Source of the DNA: Streptococcus downei MFe28
Lineage (GTDB): Bacteria; Bacillota; Bacilli; Lactobacillales; Streptococcaceae
Direction of reading: 5' to 3'
Length of the DNA stretch: 64,000 bases
NCBI RefSeq assembly: GCF_900459175.1
Contig: NZ_UHFA01000002.1
Location: 1,922,001 to 1,986,000 of the forward strand
A program made the position numbers and the translations under genes. The notes beneath the pieces were generated by a model. It was not told the DNA's origin and did not search any database. It saw only the letters and a list, made by a program, of their open reading frames with translations. This document shows, in pieces, positions 56,139 through 64,000 of the stretch; the stretch's first letter is position 1; each line of letters starts with the position of its first letter.

Positions 56139-56825
56139 TCATCCTAGTTGGTCAAGCGCAGCTCTAGCTGCTGCCTGTTCGGCCAACTTTTTGGATTTTC
56201 CCTGACCCCCACTCAGGTCCTTACCATCGGCAGAGACAACCACTTCAAAATGCTTATCGTGGGCTGGACCCGTTTCACTGATAACCCTGTAGTTAATCTG
56301 CACAGAACCCTTGACCTGCAATTTCTCCTGCAGGGCTGTCTTATAGTCCTTGACCTGCTCATAGTCACCAACTTCCACCTTGGGAATCATGACCTGATTG
56401 AGGAATTTTTCAACCACTTCAATCCCCTGATCCAAATCCAGGGCACCCAAAAAGGCTTCAAAGAGGTCTCCTAAGATAGTTTCACGCTCGCGACCACCAG
56501 TTTTTTCCTCACCCTTACCTAGCTTGATAAAGGCCTCAAAGTCACAATCCTTGGAAAAGCCTGCCAGACTCTCCTCCCGGACAATCATGGAGCGCATCTT
56601 GGACAGGTCACCTTCTGGCCTCTTAGGGAATTTCTCAAAGAGATAGCGTGAAATCAAGAGTTGCAGAACGGCGTCTCCTAAAAATTCCAAGCGCTCATTA
56701 TGTGAAATATTTAGGAGGCGATGCTCATTGGCATAAGAGGTGTGGGTAAAGGCAGTATCCAATAGAGACTTGTCCTTAAAAACAATCCCAAAATCTGCCT
56801 TTAGTTTTTCTTCTAAAGCTTGCAT
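56139..56825 (-). CDS. rnc: Ribonuclease III
   Basis: A 228-residue double-strand-specific RNase. The signature [18 protein letters not shown] (about 42-59) and the second catalytic acidic pair in [20 protein letters not shown] (about 115-134) are clear. The C-terminal dsRNA-binding domain ends [16 protein letters not shown]. It processes rRNA and mRNA. The rnc-smc order is standard in streptococci. Confidence 0.96.
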   Translation of the reverse strand: MQALEEKLKADFGIVFKDKSLLDTAFTHTSYANEHRLLNISHNERLEFLGDAVLQLLISRYLFEKFPKRPEGDLSKMRSMIVREESLAGFSKDCDFEAFIKLGKGEEKTGGRERETILGDLFEAFLGALDLDQGIEVVEKFLNQVMIPKVEVGDYEQVKDYKTALQEKLQVKGSVQINYRVISETGPAHDKHFEVVVSADGKDLSGGQGKSKKLAEQAAARAALDQLG

Positions 56826-56944
56826 ATCAAAATATAGCCTTTCATCAATTTATAAATCAATCCTAAAATAGTCGGACGGTGAGACCGACCTTCAGGAAAT
56901 GACGGTTAAATTTCGCCTGCTCTCACAGACCATCCTATTATATC

Positions 56945-57131
56945 AAAAAAGAGAGCGGGACAAAAATCGTGATTTCTATGAAATCGATTTTGCCGTCCCG
57001 CCTCCGCACAGTTGATTAGGATGACTGCTATCACTTGCCTAGCAAGGGATAAGGACTTCCAATCAACCACTACGTCAAGATGTTTGATGGTAAAAAGTAA
57101 GGAGTTAAGGACTTTTGTCCCTAACTCATTT
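56945..57131. repeat. Family C repeat, copy 1
   Basis: About 187 bp. It starts AGAGCGGGACAAAAATCGTG, folds with GAAATCGATTTT and GTCCCGCCTCC, continues GCACAGTTGATTAGGATGA and ends AGTTAAGGACTTTTGTCCC-TAACTC. A second copy is at 59400-59556, and the right end alone at 26201-26257. A 76-codon frame inside it is considered spurious. It fills the gap between rnc and pflA. Confidence 0.8.
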
Positions 57132-57158
57132 CGCATTTCTTCTATTCATTAGGCTCCT

Positions 57159-57962
57159 TTAAGCCTGGACTTCATTGGTTCGTTTGAGATAGTCCTGATA
57201 GGACTCGGTGTGCATAAGCTTCTTAGCATTGGCAACACGCTCCCTAGTCGGTGGCTTAACCCCTTCCAAGGTATAAGGGATGCCTAGTTCTCGCCACTTA
57301 AATTCACCCAGAGTATGGTAGGGAAGAATTTCAAACTTGTCCACGTTATCCAAGGTTTCAACAAATTTTCCTAACTCAATCAAATCCTCATCAAAGTCGG
57401 TCAGACCAGGCACGAGCACATGGCGAATCCAAACGGGTACCTTCTTATCGGACAGGTATCTGGCAAAAAGCAGAATATTCTTATTGGGCTGGCGGGTGAC
57501 TATCTTGTGTTGTTCAGGATTGATTTCCTTGAGGTCCAGAAGGACCAAATCTGTCACAGCCAAGAGTTTATCCAAAATCTTGTGATACTCAGCTGTCGGC
57601 CGGTAGCAGAAACCACAGGTATCTAAGGTACAATGAATCCCTAATTTGTGGGCTTCGGTAAAGAGGGCGGTCACAAATTCGATTTGCAACATGGCTTCGC
57701 CACCTGAAACAGTAATACCACCAGTATCTCCCCAATAGCCCTTGAAGCGCAGAGCTTCATTAAGAACATCATCAACCGTCCTTTCGGTTGACATATTGGT
57801 TTCCATCTCCCAGGTATCAGGGTTGTGGCAATATTGGCAACGCATCTTGCAACCCTGCATAAAAACAACAAAACGAACCCCAGGACCATCCACAGTCCCA
57901 AAGCTCTCTGTTGAGTGAATCATTCCGGTCACTTGCCGGTAATCTATTTCTTCAACCATCAT
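57159..57962 (-). CDS. pflA: Pyruvate formate-lyase activating enzyme
   Basis: A 267-residue radical SAM enzyme that installs the glycyl radical on pyruvate formate-lyase during anaerobic growth. FMQGCKMRCQYCHNPDTW (about 34-51) carries the CxxxCxxC [4Fe-4S] motif. VSGGEAMLQ (about 88) and LDLKEINPEQHK follow, and LPYHTLGEFKWRELG is near the end. ATG 57962 behind AGAAAAGAG, with another ATG as the next codon; a longer frame to 57995 lacks a site. Transcribed alone from a promoter overlapped by a dyad. Confidence 0.95.
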   Translation of the reverse strand: MMVEEIDYRQVTGMIHSTESFGTVDGPGVRFVVFMQGCKMRCQYCHNPDTWEMETNMSTERTVDDVLNEALRFKGYWGDTGGITVSGGEAMLQIEFVTALFTEAHKLGIHCTLDTCGFCYRPTAEYHKILDKLLAVTDLVLLDLKEINPEQHKIVTRQPNKNILLFARYLSDKKVPVWIRHVLVPGLTDFDEDLIELGKFVETLDNVDKFEILPYHTLGEFKWRELGIPYTLEGVKPPTRERVANAKKLMHTESYQDYLKRTNEVQA

Positions 57963-58019
57963 AAACTCTTTTCTAGATCTATCGAAAGGGGTCAAGCAAG
58001 CCCCTCAATCACTATAGTT

Positions 58020-58048
58020 GTAACCGTTTTTACGGTAACCTTATTATA
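58020..58048 (-). promoter_or_regulatory. pflA promoter region with perfect dyad
   Basis: -10 TATAAT on the minus strand (58048-58043). The 8-bp inverted repeat GTAACCGT...ACGGTAAC (58020-58027 and 58032-58039) covers the predicted transcription start. The -35 is weak. The site does not resemble the Rex consensus. Confidence 0.55.
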
Positions 58049-58091
58049 GCTTTTTTGACTCTAAAAATCCAGATAAGTACATGCCAAAAAC

Positions 58092-58221
58092 GGGGCCGGA
58101 CAAAAAGTTCTGAATTAACAAAATCGCATGAAATCTTTCTTTTAAAAACGCTGATTTCATGCGATTTCTTATTTTTAAAATCTGAGAAAATTAGTGAGAT
58201 TTTGAGTTTTTGCCTAGCTCC
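58092..58221. repeat. Family B MITE-like element, copy 2
   Basis: 130 bp, same length as 8399-8528 and highly similar in the interior (CTGAATTAACAAAATCGCAT, AAACGCTGATTTCATGC). Ends GGGGCCGGACAAAAA and TTTTTGCCTAGCTCC still pair in part. Lies downstream of the deoxynucleoside kinase gene. Confidence 0.85.
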
Positions 58222-58236
58222 GCTGGGTATTAGTCA

Positions 58237-58878
58237 TTAGAGCAAGTCTAATTTTTTCAATTCGCTATCAACTAGGTCAAAGACTGTTTGTAAATCATCT
58301 GGGTTCTTGACAAAATCTAGTTTATTGCCATCGATACGAATTTTCGGTGAAACACTGTAATTCTCATACCAATCAGGGTATTCTCCGTGAACCTGTTGAT
58401 AGTATTCATAGAGCTCAGGATTATCGGCATTTTGTTCAAAGCTACGCCCACGTTTGCTGATCCGCTCCAGCATCTTGTCAAAGGAAACGTCAATGTAAAC
58501 CAGTAAATCAGGACTCTTCTTAGGCATACCTTCCAATTCTTCCAGCATATTAGCCAGGAGCTCCTTGTAAATATCCAGCTCAGTCTTGGTAACATTGCCA
58601 TTCTTATAATTGAGGGTCAAAAAAAGTTCATCCTCAAAAATTGAGCGGTCGAGGATATTATTATCAGCCTTGTAGGCCGCCTTGATAGACTGGAAACGTT
58701 TATTTAAAAAGAATATCTGCAATAAAAAAGCATACTTCTTGGGGTCTTGATAATAGAGATCCAAAACGGGATTATTATCTACCGCTTCATAGAACACTTG
58801 TGTCCCTAAGTGTTCTCCTAAAGATGCCGCCAACGAACTCTTACCAGCACCGATTGTGCCTGCTAAAACAATCAACAT
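58237..58878 (-). CDS. Deoxynucleoside kinase (dGK/dAK type)
   Basis: A 213-residue P-loop kinase that phosphorylates deoxyadenosine/deoxyguanosine or related nucleosides. Walker A is LAGTIGAGKSSLA (about 5-17), the substrate Glu is in FYEAVDNNPVLDLYY (about 29), and the DRS motif lies in ILDRSIFEDELF (about 77-88). The lid region ISKRGRSFEQ near 140 holds the arginines. Substrate specificity cannot be fixed by eye. Transcribed alone. Confidence 0.9.
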   Translation of the reverse strand: MLIVLAGTIGAGKSSLAASLGEHLGTQVFYEAVDNNPVLDLYYQDPKKYAFLLQIFFLNKRFQSIKAAYKADNNILDRSIFEDELFLTLNYKNGNVTKTELDIYKELLANMLEELEGMPKKSPDLLVYIDVSFDKMLERISKRGRSFEQNADNPELYEYYQQVHGEYPDWYENYSVSPKIRIDGNKLDFVKNPDDLQTVFDLVDSELKKLDLL

Positions 58879-59671
58879 CTTACTCCTAATTTATAATATA
58901 AAACCCTTAAACACTTCAAAGAAAACTAATTTTAAAGAAGTGTAGGCGTGTTCCATTAACAAGATTTCACGGACAAAGCAAGTCTATCATTTGTTTTTTA
59001 GACTTGCTACGAAAACTTCCATTGAAGTTTCCTATGCCCCTGACTAACTCCATTAAGCCAATAAAAAGCTAGCAAGAATTTTTTCCATAGCTAGCCTTTC
59101 TTTTGCTTCCATATTCTATCGGAATTGAGAAGGTAATTCAAGGACAAAACCTCTGAAAATGGCTTACATTTCTTCCTTTAGTTTTGGTTTAAGAGGGGAG
59201 CCGACCTAAGTTTTAAAAAACTTGCTCGGCTACGAAAAGCACTAAAGTGCCTTTTCTCCCCCTCTTACTTGCTCAGACCAGTCGCCATTATCGGCCGACT
59301 GCTCTTCCCGTCGTATGCCTAGGAGCCAATCTAGGTTTTAAAGAACTTGCTCTAGCTAGGACAAGTACTAGAGCGCCTTGTCTGCACCTCTTACTTGCTC
59401 AGAGAGCGGGACAGAAATCGTGATTTCAACGAAATCGATTTTGTCGTCCCGCCTCCGCACAGTTGATTAGGATGGCCGCTATCACTTGCTTAGCAAGGGA
59501 TAAGGACCTCCAATCAACCACTGCGTCAATGTGTCTGATGTTGAAAAAGTAACGAGGCTGGGGCTTTTTATACGTAATCTCCCAAGATTACACATTTTTG
59601 TGAGTGAGGGTAAAGTCATCATAGGTGCCTTGTCCCAACCTCTTCGTCTTTCTCACTTTCGCTTGGATTTT
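58879..59671. repeat. Repeat-filled intergenic region (F, F, F fragment, C, B-like)
   Basis: 58970-59060: F unit with stems GCAAGTCTA/TAGACTTGC and AACTTC/GAAGTT, stem 3 decayed. 59197-59314: F unit with GCCGAC/GTCGGC-like stems, AAAAGCAC/GTGCCTTTT, loop CATTATCGG, tail TTCCCGTCG. 59318-59400: partial F. 59400-59556: family C copy 2 (AGAGCGGGACAGAAATCG...). 59550-59645: a short element with GAGGCTGGGGC and GTCCCAACCTC ends. No gene is seen in these 790 bases. Confidence 0.7.
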
Positions 59672-59702
59672 AAAAATCCGTAGCCTGGGGCCACGAATTT
59701 TT
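59672..59702 (-). terminator. Terminator of the CNNM/CorC gene
   Basis: AAAAATTCGTGGCC pairs with GGCTACGGATTTTT on the minus strand, then AAAATCC. It begins two bases after the stop codon. Confidence 0.75.
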
Positions 59703-59704
59703 CT

Positions 59705-61042
59705 TTATTCTTTGTCAGCTTCCGCTTCTTCAAGAGGGCTGAGGATAACCTTAACCTTAGTCACTCGGCCTTCCTTGACCTTGTCATTGATGATTTCCAA
59801 ATGGTGCTTGCCACTATCCACCTGGAAGCTTTCTTTTTCTTCCTGCGATGGGATATTGCCGACCCCTGTCAAATAGTAACCAGCAATGGTATCGACGTCA
59901 TCACTCTCTAGTTCGGTTTCAAAGTATTCGTTGAAATCGTTGAGGGTCATGGTACCAAGAACGATATAGGTATCCTGGTCAATTTCTCGAACCTCAACTT
60001 CTGCCTGGTCGGTTTCGTCGTCAATTTCACCGACGATTTCTTCCAGCAGGTCTTCAAGGGTAACCAGACCAGCAACCCCACCGTATTCATCCAAGAGGAT
60101 GGCCATCTGATTTTGCGTGCGACGCAAGTCCTTGAGCAAGTCATCAATAAAGATGGTTTCAGGCACAAAGAGGGGCTCCTGTAAAATACGACGGAGGTTG
60201 AGATTCTCAAAGCCATTTTCAAAACCAGCAGCTAGGAGCTTTTTGGTGTGAATGAGACCGATGACCTTATCCTTGTCATCATCGTAGACTGGAATTCTTG
60301 AAAAGTTCTTCTTAAGAATCTCTTTGATAATTTCTTGGGGATCATCATTGATGTCCACCATAAAGGCATCAGTTCGGTGAACCATGACCTCACGGGCCAT
60401 CAGCTCATCCAAGGAGAAAACCCCTTGAAGCATTTCAATTTCATCCTGCTCAAGTGTTTCCTCGCTATTGGTCAACATATATTCAATTTCATCACGAGTC
60501 ATTTTCTCATCAGCATCGTCAAAAGTCATGGGCGTAATGCGACTGAGGAGGTTGGTTGAGGCCGACAGGAACCAGACAAAGGGGCTGACCACCTTACCCA
60601 AGCCAACAATGACTGGTGCTGAGTAGATGGCAAAATTGTCCTTGAGATTCATGGCAATCCGTTTAGGGTAAAGCTCGCCTAAAACAATGGCAATGTAGGT
60701 CAGGAAAATCAGGGAAATGATACTACCAGCTGTTTGAGCCGTGGCTGAATTGCCAAACCAGCCAGCAATGACCTTGCCCAAGGAAGCCGATAAACTAGCC
60801 CCCTGTAAGAGGGAAATGAAGGTGATTCCAACCTGAATGGTGGACAGAAAATTATTAGGCTTGTCCAATACCTTGACCAGACGAATATATTTTTTATCGC
60901 CCTCCTCGGCCTTCTGTTCAACACGGGACCGATTCAGGGACACCATGGACATCTCAGATGCCGCAAAAAAGGCATTCAAACAAGTGAGGACGACAAGTAA
61001 AAGCATTTGAAACAGCAAATTCTGACTGCTCGGGTCTTCCAT
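59705..61042 (-). CDS. CNNM/CorC family membrane protein (hemolysin-related)
   Basis: A 445-residue protein. The N-terminal CNNM/DUF21 transmembrane domain (about 1-190) has FFAASEMSMVSLNRSRVEQ and GELYPKRIAMN. A pair of CBS domains follows (about 210-335; VMVHRTDAFMVD, FVPETIFIDDLLKDLRRTQNQMAILLDEYGG). The C-terminal CorC/HlyC domain ends with GYYLTGVGNIPSQEE. Relatives export magnesium or other divalent cations. The name hemolysin is historical. ATG 61042 follows AGGAGAAAG. Confidence 0.92.
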   Translation of the reverse strand: MEDPSSQNLLFQMLLLVVLTCLNAFFAASEMSMVSLNRSRVEQKAEEGDKKYIRLVKVLDKPNNFLSTIQVGITFISLLQGASLSASLGKVIAGWFGNSATAQTAGSIISLIFLTYIAIVLGELYPKRIAMNLKDNFAIYSAPVIVGLGKVVSPFVWFLSASTNLLSRITPMTFDDADEKMTRDEIEYMLTNSEETLEQDEIEMLQGVFSLDELMAREVMVHRTDAFMVDINDDPQEIIKEILKKNFSRIPVYDDDKDKVIGLIHTKKLLAAGFENGFENLNLRRILQEPLFVPETIFIDDLLKDLRRTQNQMAILLDEYGGVAGLVTLEDLLEEIVGEIDDETDQAEVEVREIDQDTYIVLGTMTLNDFNEYFETELESDDVDTIAGYYLTGVGNIPSQEEKESFQVDSGKHHLEIINDKVKEGRVTKVKVILSPLEEAEADKE

Positions 61043-61192
61043 TTAATTCTTTCTCCTAAAAATGTAGATTGCCCCTATTATAGCATATTTTCAAGAGGCG
61101 TGACAAAAGTTCGCCTGAGAAATATGGCCTTTATCAGGGGGGGCATCTATCCTGCTCTACCTTTGAAGAGGAAAATGCTACTTCCCAAATTG

Positions 61193-61280
61193 CAGAACCT
61201 AGTTCTCGTTTTTGGCCCAAACCGCCTGATAACTCTAAACTCAGCTTGGCCAATCTGGCCTGCTTCATTAAGAACTATAG
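61193..61280. repeat. Family D repeat
   Basis: GAACCTAGTTCTCG, CCCAAACCGCCTGATAACTC, AGCTTGGCCAATCTGGCC and TTAAGAACTATAGAAAAA blocks as in other D copies. No clear terminator hairpin follows here. Confidence 0.7.
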
Positions 61281-61319
61281 AAAAACTGCACCTAGTCTGA
61301 CAATTTAGCAAAATATTAT

Positions 61320-61620
61320 CCAGCCCCACAAGCCCCAGTCTTTCCCCGATGACAGTTTGCTTTATCAGGGAGGGGACTTGCTTTAGAAATTAGCTCAGAC
61401 CCCAAGCGCTTTTGCTAATCGCCAACGCAAAGTGCGGAAGAGTTTCCGCTTTAATCAATCCAAACGATGACTAATCGGCTTTTTCAACCTCTTTGCCCAG
61501 CGAGACTGGGAGGAAGCAGCCAAATTTTGTCAGGCTAAAGATAAGGATTTATCACCTTATTTGTAAGACCCCCTTTCTCAAATTTTCGGCTCTTAATTTT
61601 TCCGAAAAAGCGTGCTACAA
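61320..61620. other. Intergenic region with a possible coding remnant
   Basis: The plus strand at about 61485-61569 reads LFAQRDWEEAAKFCQAKDKD followed by LSPYL and a stop, which looks protein-like but has no start or ribosome site, and upstream frames contain stops. It may be the tail of a lost gene. Nothing else is recognised. Confidence 0.25.
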
Positions 61621-61668
61621 TGGAGCTAAATTTTCGTCGACAATGACCCAAAAAAATTGGAGGTTGCT

Positions 61669-62454
61669 ATGTCAGTTATTTCAATGGAAAATGTCAGTCT
61701 ACAAAGACAGGGAAAAACCTTGCTCAAGGACATCAACTGGACGGTTGAAAAGGGGCAGACCTGGGCCATCTTGGGCCTCAATGGGGCTGGGAAAACCACC
61801 CTACTCAAGCTCATCATGGCTGAACTTTATCCCAGCCAAGGCCATATCACGATTTTGGGAACCAAGTTTGGTCAGGGAGACATCACTGAGCTTCGTAAGC
61901 GCATCGGCATTGTCTCTGGTTTCATCACCGATCGGATCTCCCTCCAGATGGTTGCCGAGCGGGCGGTCCTAACTGGTAAGTATAAGTCCTCCATCCTCTA
62001 TAAAGATTATGGAGACAAGGAACTGGCTCAAGCGCGAGACATGTTGACTAGCCTAGGTGGGGAGGCTCTGATTGGTCGCAGGCTCTACAGCCTCTCTCAA
62101 GGGGAACGCCAGCTGATCATGATTGCCCGCTGTCTCATGGAAGAGCCTGACATTATTATTCTTGACGAAGCGACCGTGGGCCTCGACCTCTTTGCTAGGG
62201 AAAAATTATTGAAACAGGTGGACCGCATCACCGATCTTCCTCACGCCCCTCACGTTCTCTTTGTGACCCACCATGCCGAAGAAATCATGCGCAAGATGGA
62301 CCACGTCCTCCTTCTCAAAAAAGGCCAAATCATAGCCCAGGGTAAAAAAGAGGACATTATCACCGTACCAACCTTGACAAAATTCTTTGACAATAGGGTT
62401 TCCATCATTCCCATTGATGACCACCGCTTTTTTATTAAGCCGGAATTGGAGTAA
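61669..62454 (+). CDS. Stand-alone ABC transporter ATP-binding protein (YlmA-like)
   Basis: A 261-residue nucleotide-binding protein: Walker A LGLNGAGKTT (about 35-44), signature LSQGERQLIMIARCL (about 142), Walker B IIILDEATVGLD and switch His in FVTHHAEEI. No permease gene lies nearby, as is usual for the YlmA-type single ATPases with molybdate/iron-like relatives; partner unknown. ATG 61669 follows TTGGAGG; an ATG four codons earlier overlaps that ribosome site. One of few plus-strand genes. Confidence 0.85.
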   Translation: MSVISMENVSLQRQGKTLLKDINWTVEKGQTWAILGLNGAGKTTLLKLIMAELYPSQGHITILGTKFGQGDITELRKRIGIVSGFITDRISLQMVAERAVLTGKYKSSILYKDYGDKELAQARDMLTSLGGEALIGRRLYSLSQGERQLIMIARCLMEEPDIIILDEATVGLDLFAREKLLKQVDRITDLPHAPHVLFVTHHAEEIMRKMDHVLLLKKGQIIAQGKKEDIITVPTLTKFFDNRVSIIPIDDHRFFIKPELE

Positions 62455-62472
62455 AAAAGCCTTTAGCAGGCT

Positions 62473-63889
62473 TCAGATTGAAGACAAACCCTCAATTTTC
62501 GAGAGTTTGTCTTTTCTTATTTCTAAAATAGATTTATAAAACCAAGAATCCGTCCTAATTGGGTAAAATAAATAGGCCTTTCCAGCCATCATCTTAACTA
62601 ATTTTTTGAGATTTAAACACGCAAAAGTCAGCCCAACCTTTGCCTCCATTTTGGACTTGCCTTTTTCTCTAGTATATCTCATATTGTGCTATTCTTTAGC
62701 AGAACCAAAGACCCTCTCAATACTTTCTTTTCGTGTCTGATAGCGTTGTTTCATGCCTATTTGGTGACGACTATCTTCACAGGTTTCTAGATAATTTTGC
62801 CAAATATGACGAGTAATGAGACGTTGGTGAGTCTTGCTTTGTGTACAAATACTTAATAAAGGGCATTGTTCACAAACTTTAGGGGCACTCTTATATTCTT
62901 GGTAGCCACTCTTATTCGTTGTGCTGTAAGCTAGGACCTGGTTTTGCGGACAGAGATAACAGTCATCATACGCATCGTAAACAAAATCCTTTGGACGTCA
63001 CTTATCTTTCTGGCCCTTGGGCCTCGTGTAAGGGAATACTGGAGTGATGTGCTGAGCTAGTAAAAATTTAGCTATCTTTGGATTCTTGTAACCTGAATCA
63101 GCGATAATAGAGTCTGGATGAAAGGCTTTAATGTTATCGAAAAGTCCTTTAAAGGCCTGGCTATCATGAGTATTTCCAGCTTGCACGGTATAACCTAATA
63201 CCCAACCATACTTATCACAACCCGATTGGATATTGTAGGCAAAAACCTCCTTATGGTCACCTTTATGAAACCAACCACTCTCTGAATCAGTTTTCGACAC
63301 TTTCTTATTTTGGAGCTTTTTTCCATGCTTTTTCCTGTCTTGGTCAATTTCCTTATCTAATTGTTCTGACATGAATTTAGCTTGGACAGCCACCTCTTGG
63401 TTAACATACTTGTGGCTGTTAGCCGCTGCCTTGATAGGAGTGCCGTCTATGAAGATTTCGCTCGTATCAATAAGGCCTTGACCTAGACAGGCTTGAAGGA
63501 TAGGAGCAAAAATTTCTTCGATAAGCCCAACTTGCGCAAAACGACGGGAATAGTTCTTGCCATAAGTCGTGAAGTGAGGGACTTTATTCATCCAAACCTA
63601 ATTCCAAAAACCAGCGATAAGCGATATTAACGTCAATTTCTTTGATGGTTTGACGCATAGAACGGATACCAAATAGGGTCTGGATGAGAGGAATTTTGAC
63701 CAATAAAACGGGATCTAAACTAGGACGTCCTGTTTCTTGACTATAGGTCGTCTCGACTTTGTCATAGATAAAAGAGAAATCAATTGTTTCATCAATTTGA
63801 CGTAGTAAATGATCCTCAGGAACAAGTTCATCTAGAGACAGCAAGGTCTATTCACCACGTTTGTAGTTGGGGGTTTCTTTGTGAAACAT
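62473..63889 (-). pseudogene. IS1182-family transposase, several stops and a frameshift
   Basis: The gene would start at ATG 63889 (MFHKETPNYKRGE). A TAG follows at codon 14, then the frame continues SLDELVPEDHLLRQIDETID. A frameshift lies near 63590 (GLDE / KVPHFTTYGKNYSRRF). The DDE part has EIFIDGTPIKAAANSHKY, FAYNIQSGCDKYGWVLGYTV and SIIADSGYKNPKIA. An in-frame TGA sits at 63000-62998 and a TAG near 62690, with YLCPQNQVLAY and ERVFGSAKE between. The element is immobile by itself. Confidence 0.85.
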
Positions 63890-63982
63890 AGAGACAACCT
63901 CCGATTATTCTTACATCTATTATAAAACTTTGATAGCTAAAAAAGACGTTAGAAAATCAATTTCTAACGACTTTGTCTTCAG
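62479..63982 (-). mobile_element. IS1182-family insertion sequence, decayed
   Basis: About 1.5 kb. The ends TGAAGACAAA (62479-62488) and TTTGTCTTCA (63972-63981) are exact inverted repeats of 10 bases. Each end continues into a hairpin: AAGACAAACCCTC/GAGAGTTTGTCTT on the left and GACGTTAGAAA/TTTCTAACGAC on the right. The left hairpin could also end transcription of the ABC ATPase gene. Confidence 0.7.
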
Positions 63983-64000
63983 TCTGGGAGTGAGAAATCA

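Noticed and set aside
56906..57136. 76-codon minus-strand frame
   Set aside because: It lies entirely in a family C repeat, lacks a ribosome site, and the other copy of the repeat does not preserve the frame.

Overview
The window comes from a low-to-moderate GC Firmicute, almost certainly Streptococcus. The best single pointer is a 1565-residue antigen I/II adhesin with an LPATG anchor. As far as memory allows, it resembles the SpaA/PAg proteins of the Streptococcus sobrinus / S. downei branch of the mutans streptococci. The streptococcal clusters ftsK, trp, scpAB/xerD-like/cbpB/rdgB/murI, smc-rnc and trmR-prsA-alaS agree with this. Most genes lie on the minus strand. No rRNA, tRNA, CRISPR or prophage was seen.

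Layout. 1-9.3 kb: end of a 2-hydroxycarboxylate transporter, cshA, the adhesin, a TPP riboswitch with thiT, and a DUF3267 membrane protein. 9.6-13.6 kb: an aminotransferase/omega-amidase pair, a second DUF3267 paralogue, and a MarR regulator with a rhodanese-like protein. 13.7-20.5 kb: alaS, two LURP-one proteins behind an alanine T-box, prsA, a tRNA methyltransferase (trmR) and a small unknown protein. 20.6-23.2 kb: an AT-rich island with an AraC/GyrI regulator, a two-gene ABC exporter and a decayed FMN-oxidase tail. 23.6-33.7 kb: ftsK, then a chorismate-mutase-like gene and trpEGDCFBA behind a duplicated Trp T-box leader. 34-36.5 kb: an AbrB-membrane fusion protein and an IS630-type element broken by frameshifts. 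36.5-42.6 kb: the murI-to-yidD operon and yneF. 43-51.3 kb: lysA, tuf, ftsW and ppc. 51.4-52.5 kb: a PadR operon whose second gene is split by a 98-bp MITE. 52.6-61 kb: smc, rnc, pflA, a deoxynucleoside kinase and a CNNM/CorC protein. 61.6-64 kb: a lone ABC ATPase and a decayed IS1182-type element.

The most striking feature is the intergenic DNA. Gaps of 300-800 bp are packed with small structured repeats, named A to F here. Family F is a roughly 124-bp unit of three hairpins. The stem sequences change from copy to copy while base pairing is kept, and linkers and loops stay constant. Four units plus a fragment stand in tandem at 42648-43195, and others lie in the trp leader, the ftsW-ppc gap and the CNNM gap. 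Family E (two copies) is a four-way junction, also with compensatory changes. These elements are the strongest candidate for something undescribed.

Regulation is unusually readable: a TPP riboswitch (thiT), an alanine T-box (placed before the LURP-one genes rather than directly before alaS), a tryptophan T-box followed by a second T-box half lacking Stem I, consensus promoters overlapped by dyads at marR and padR, a cre-like site, and dyads at the adhesin and pflA promoters.
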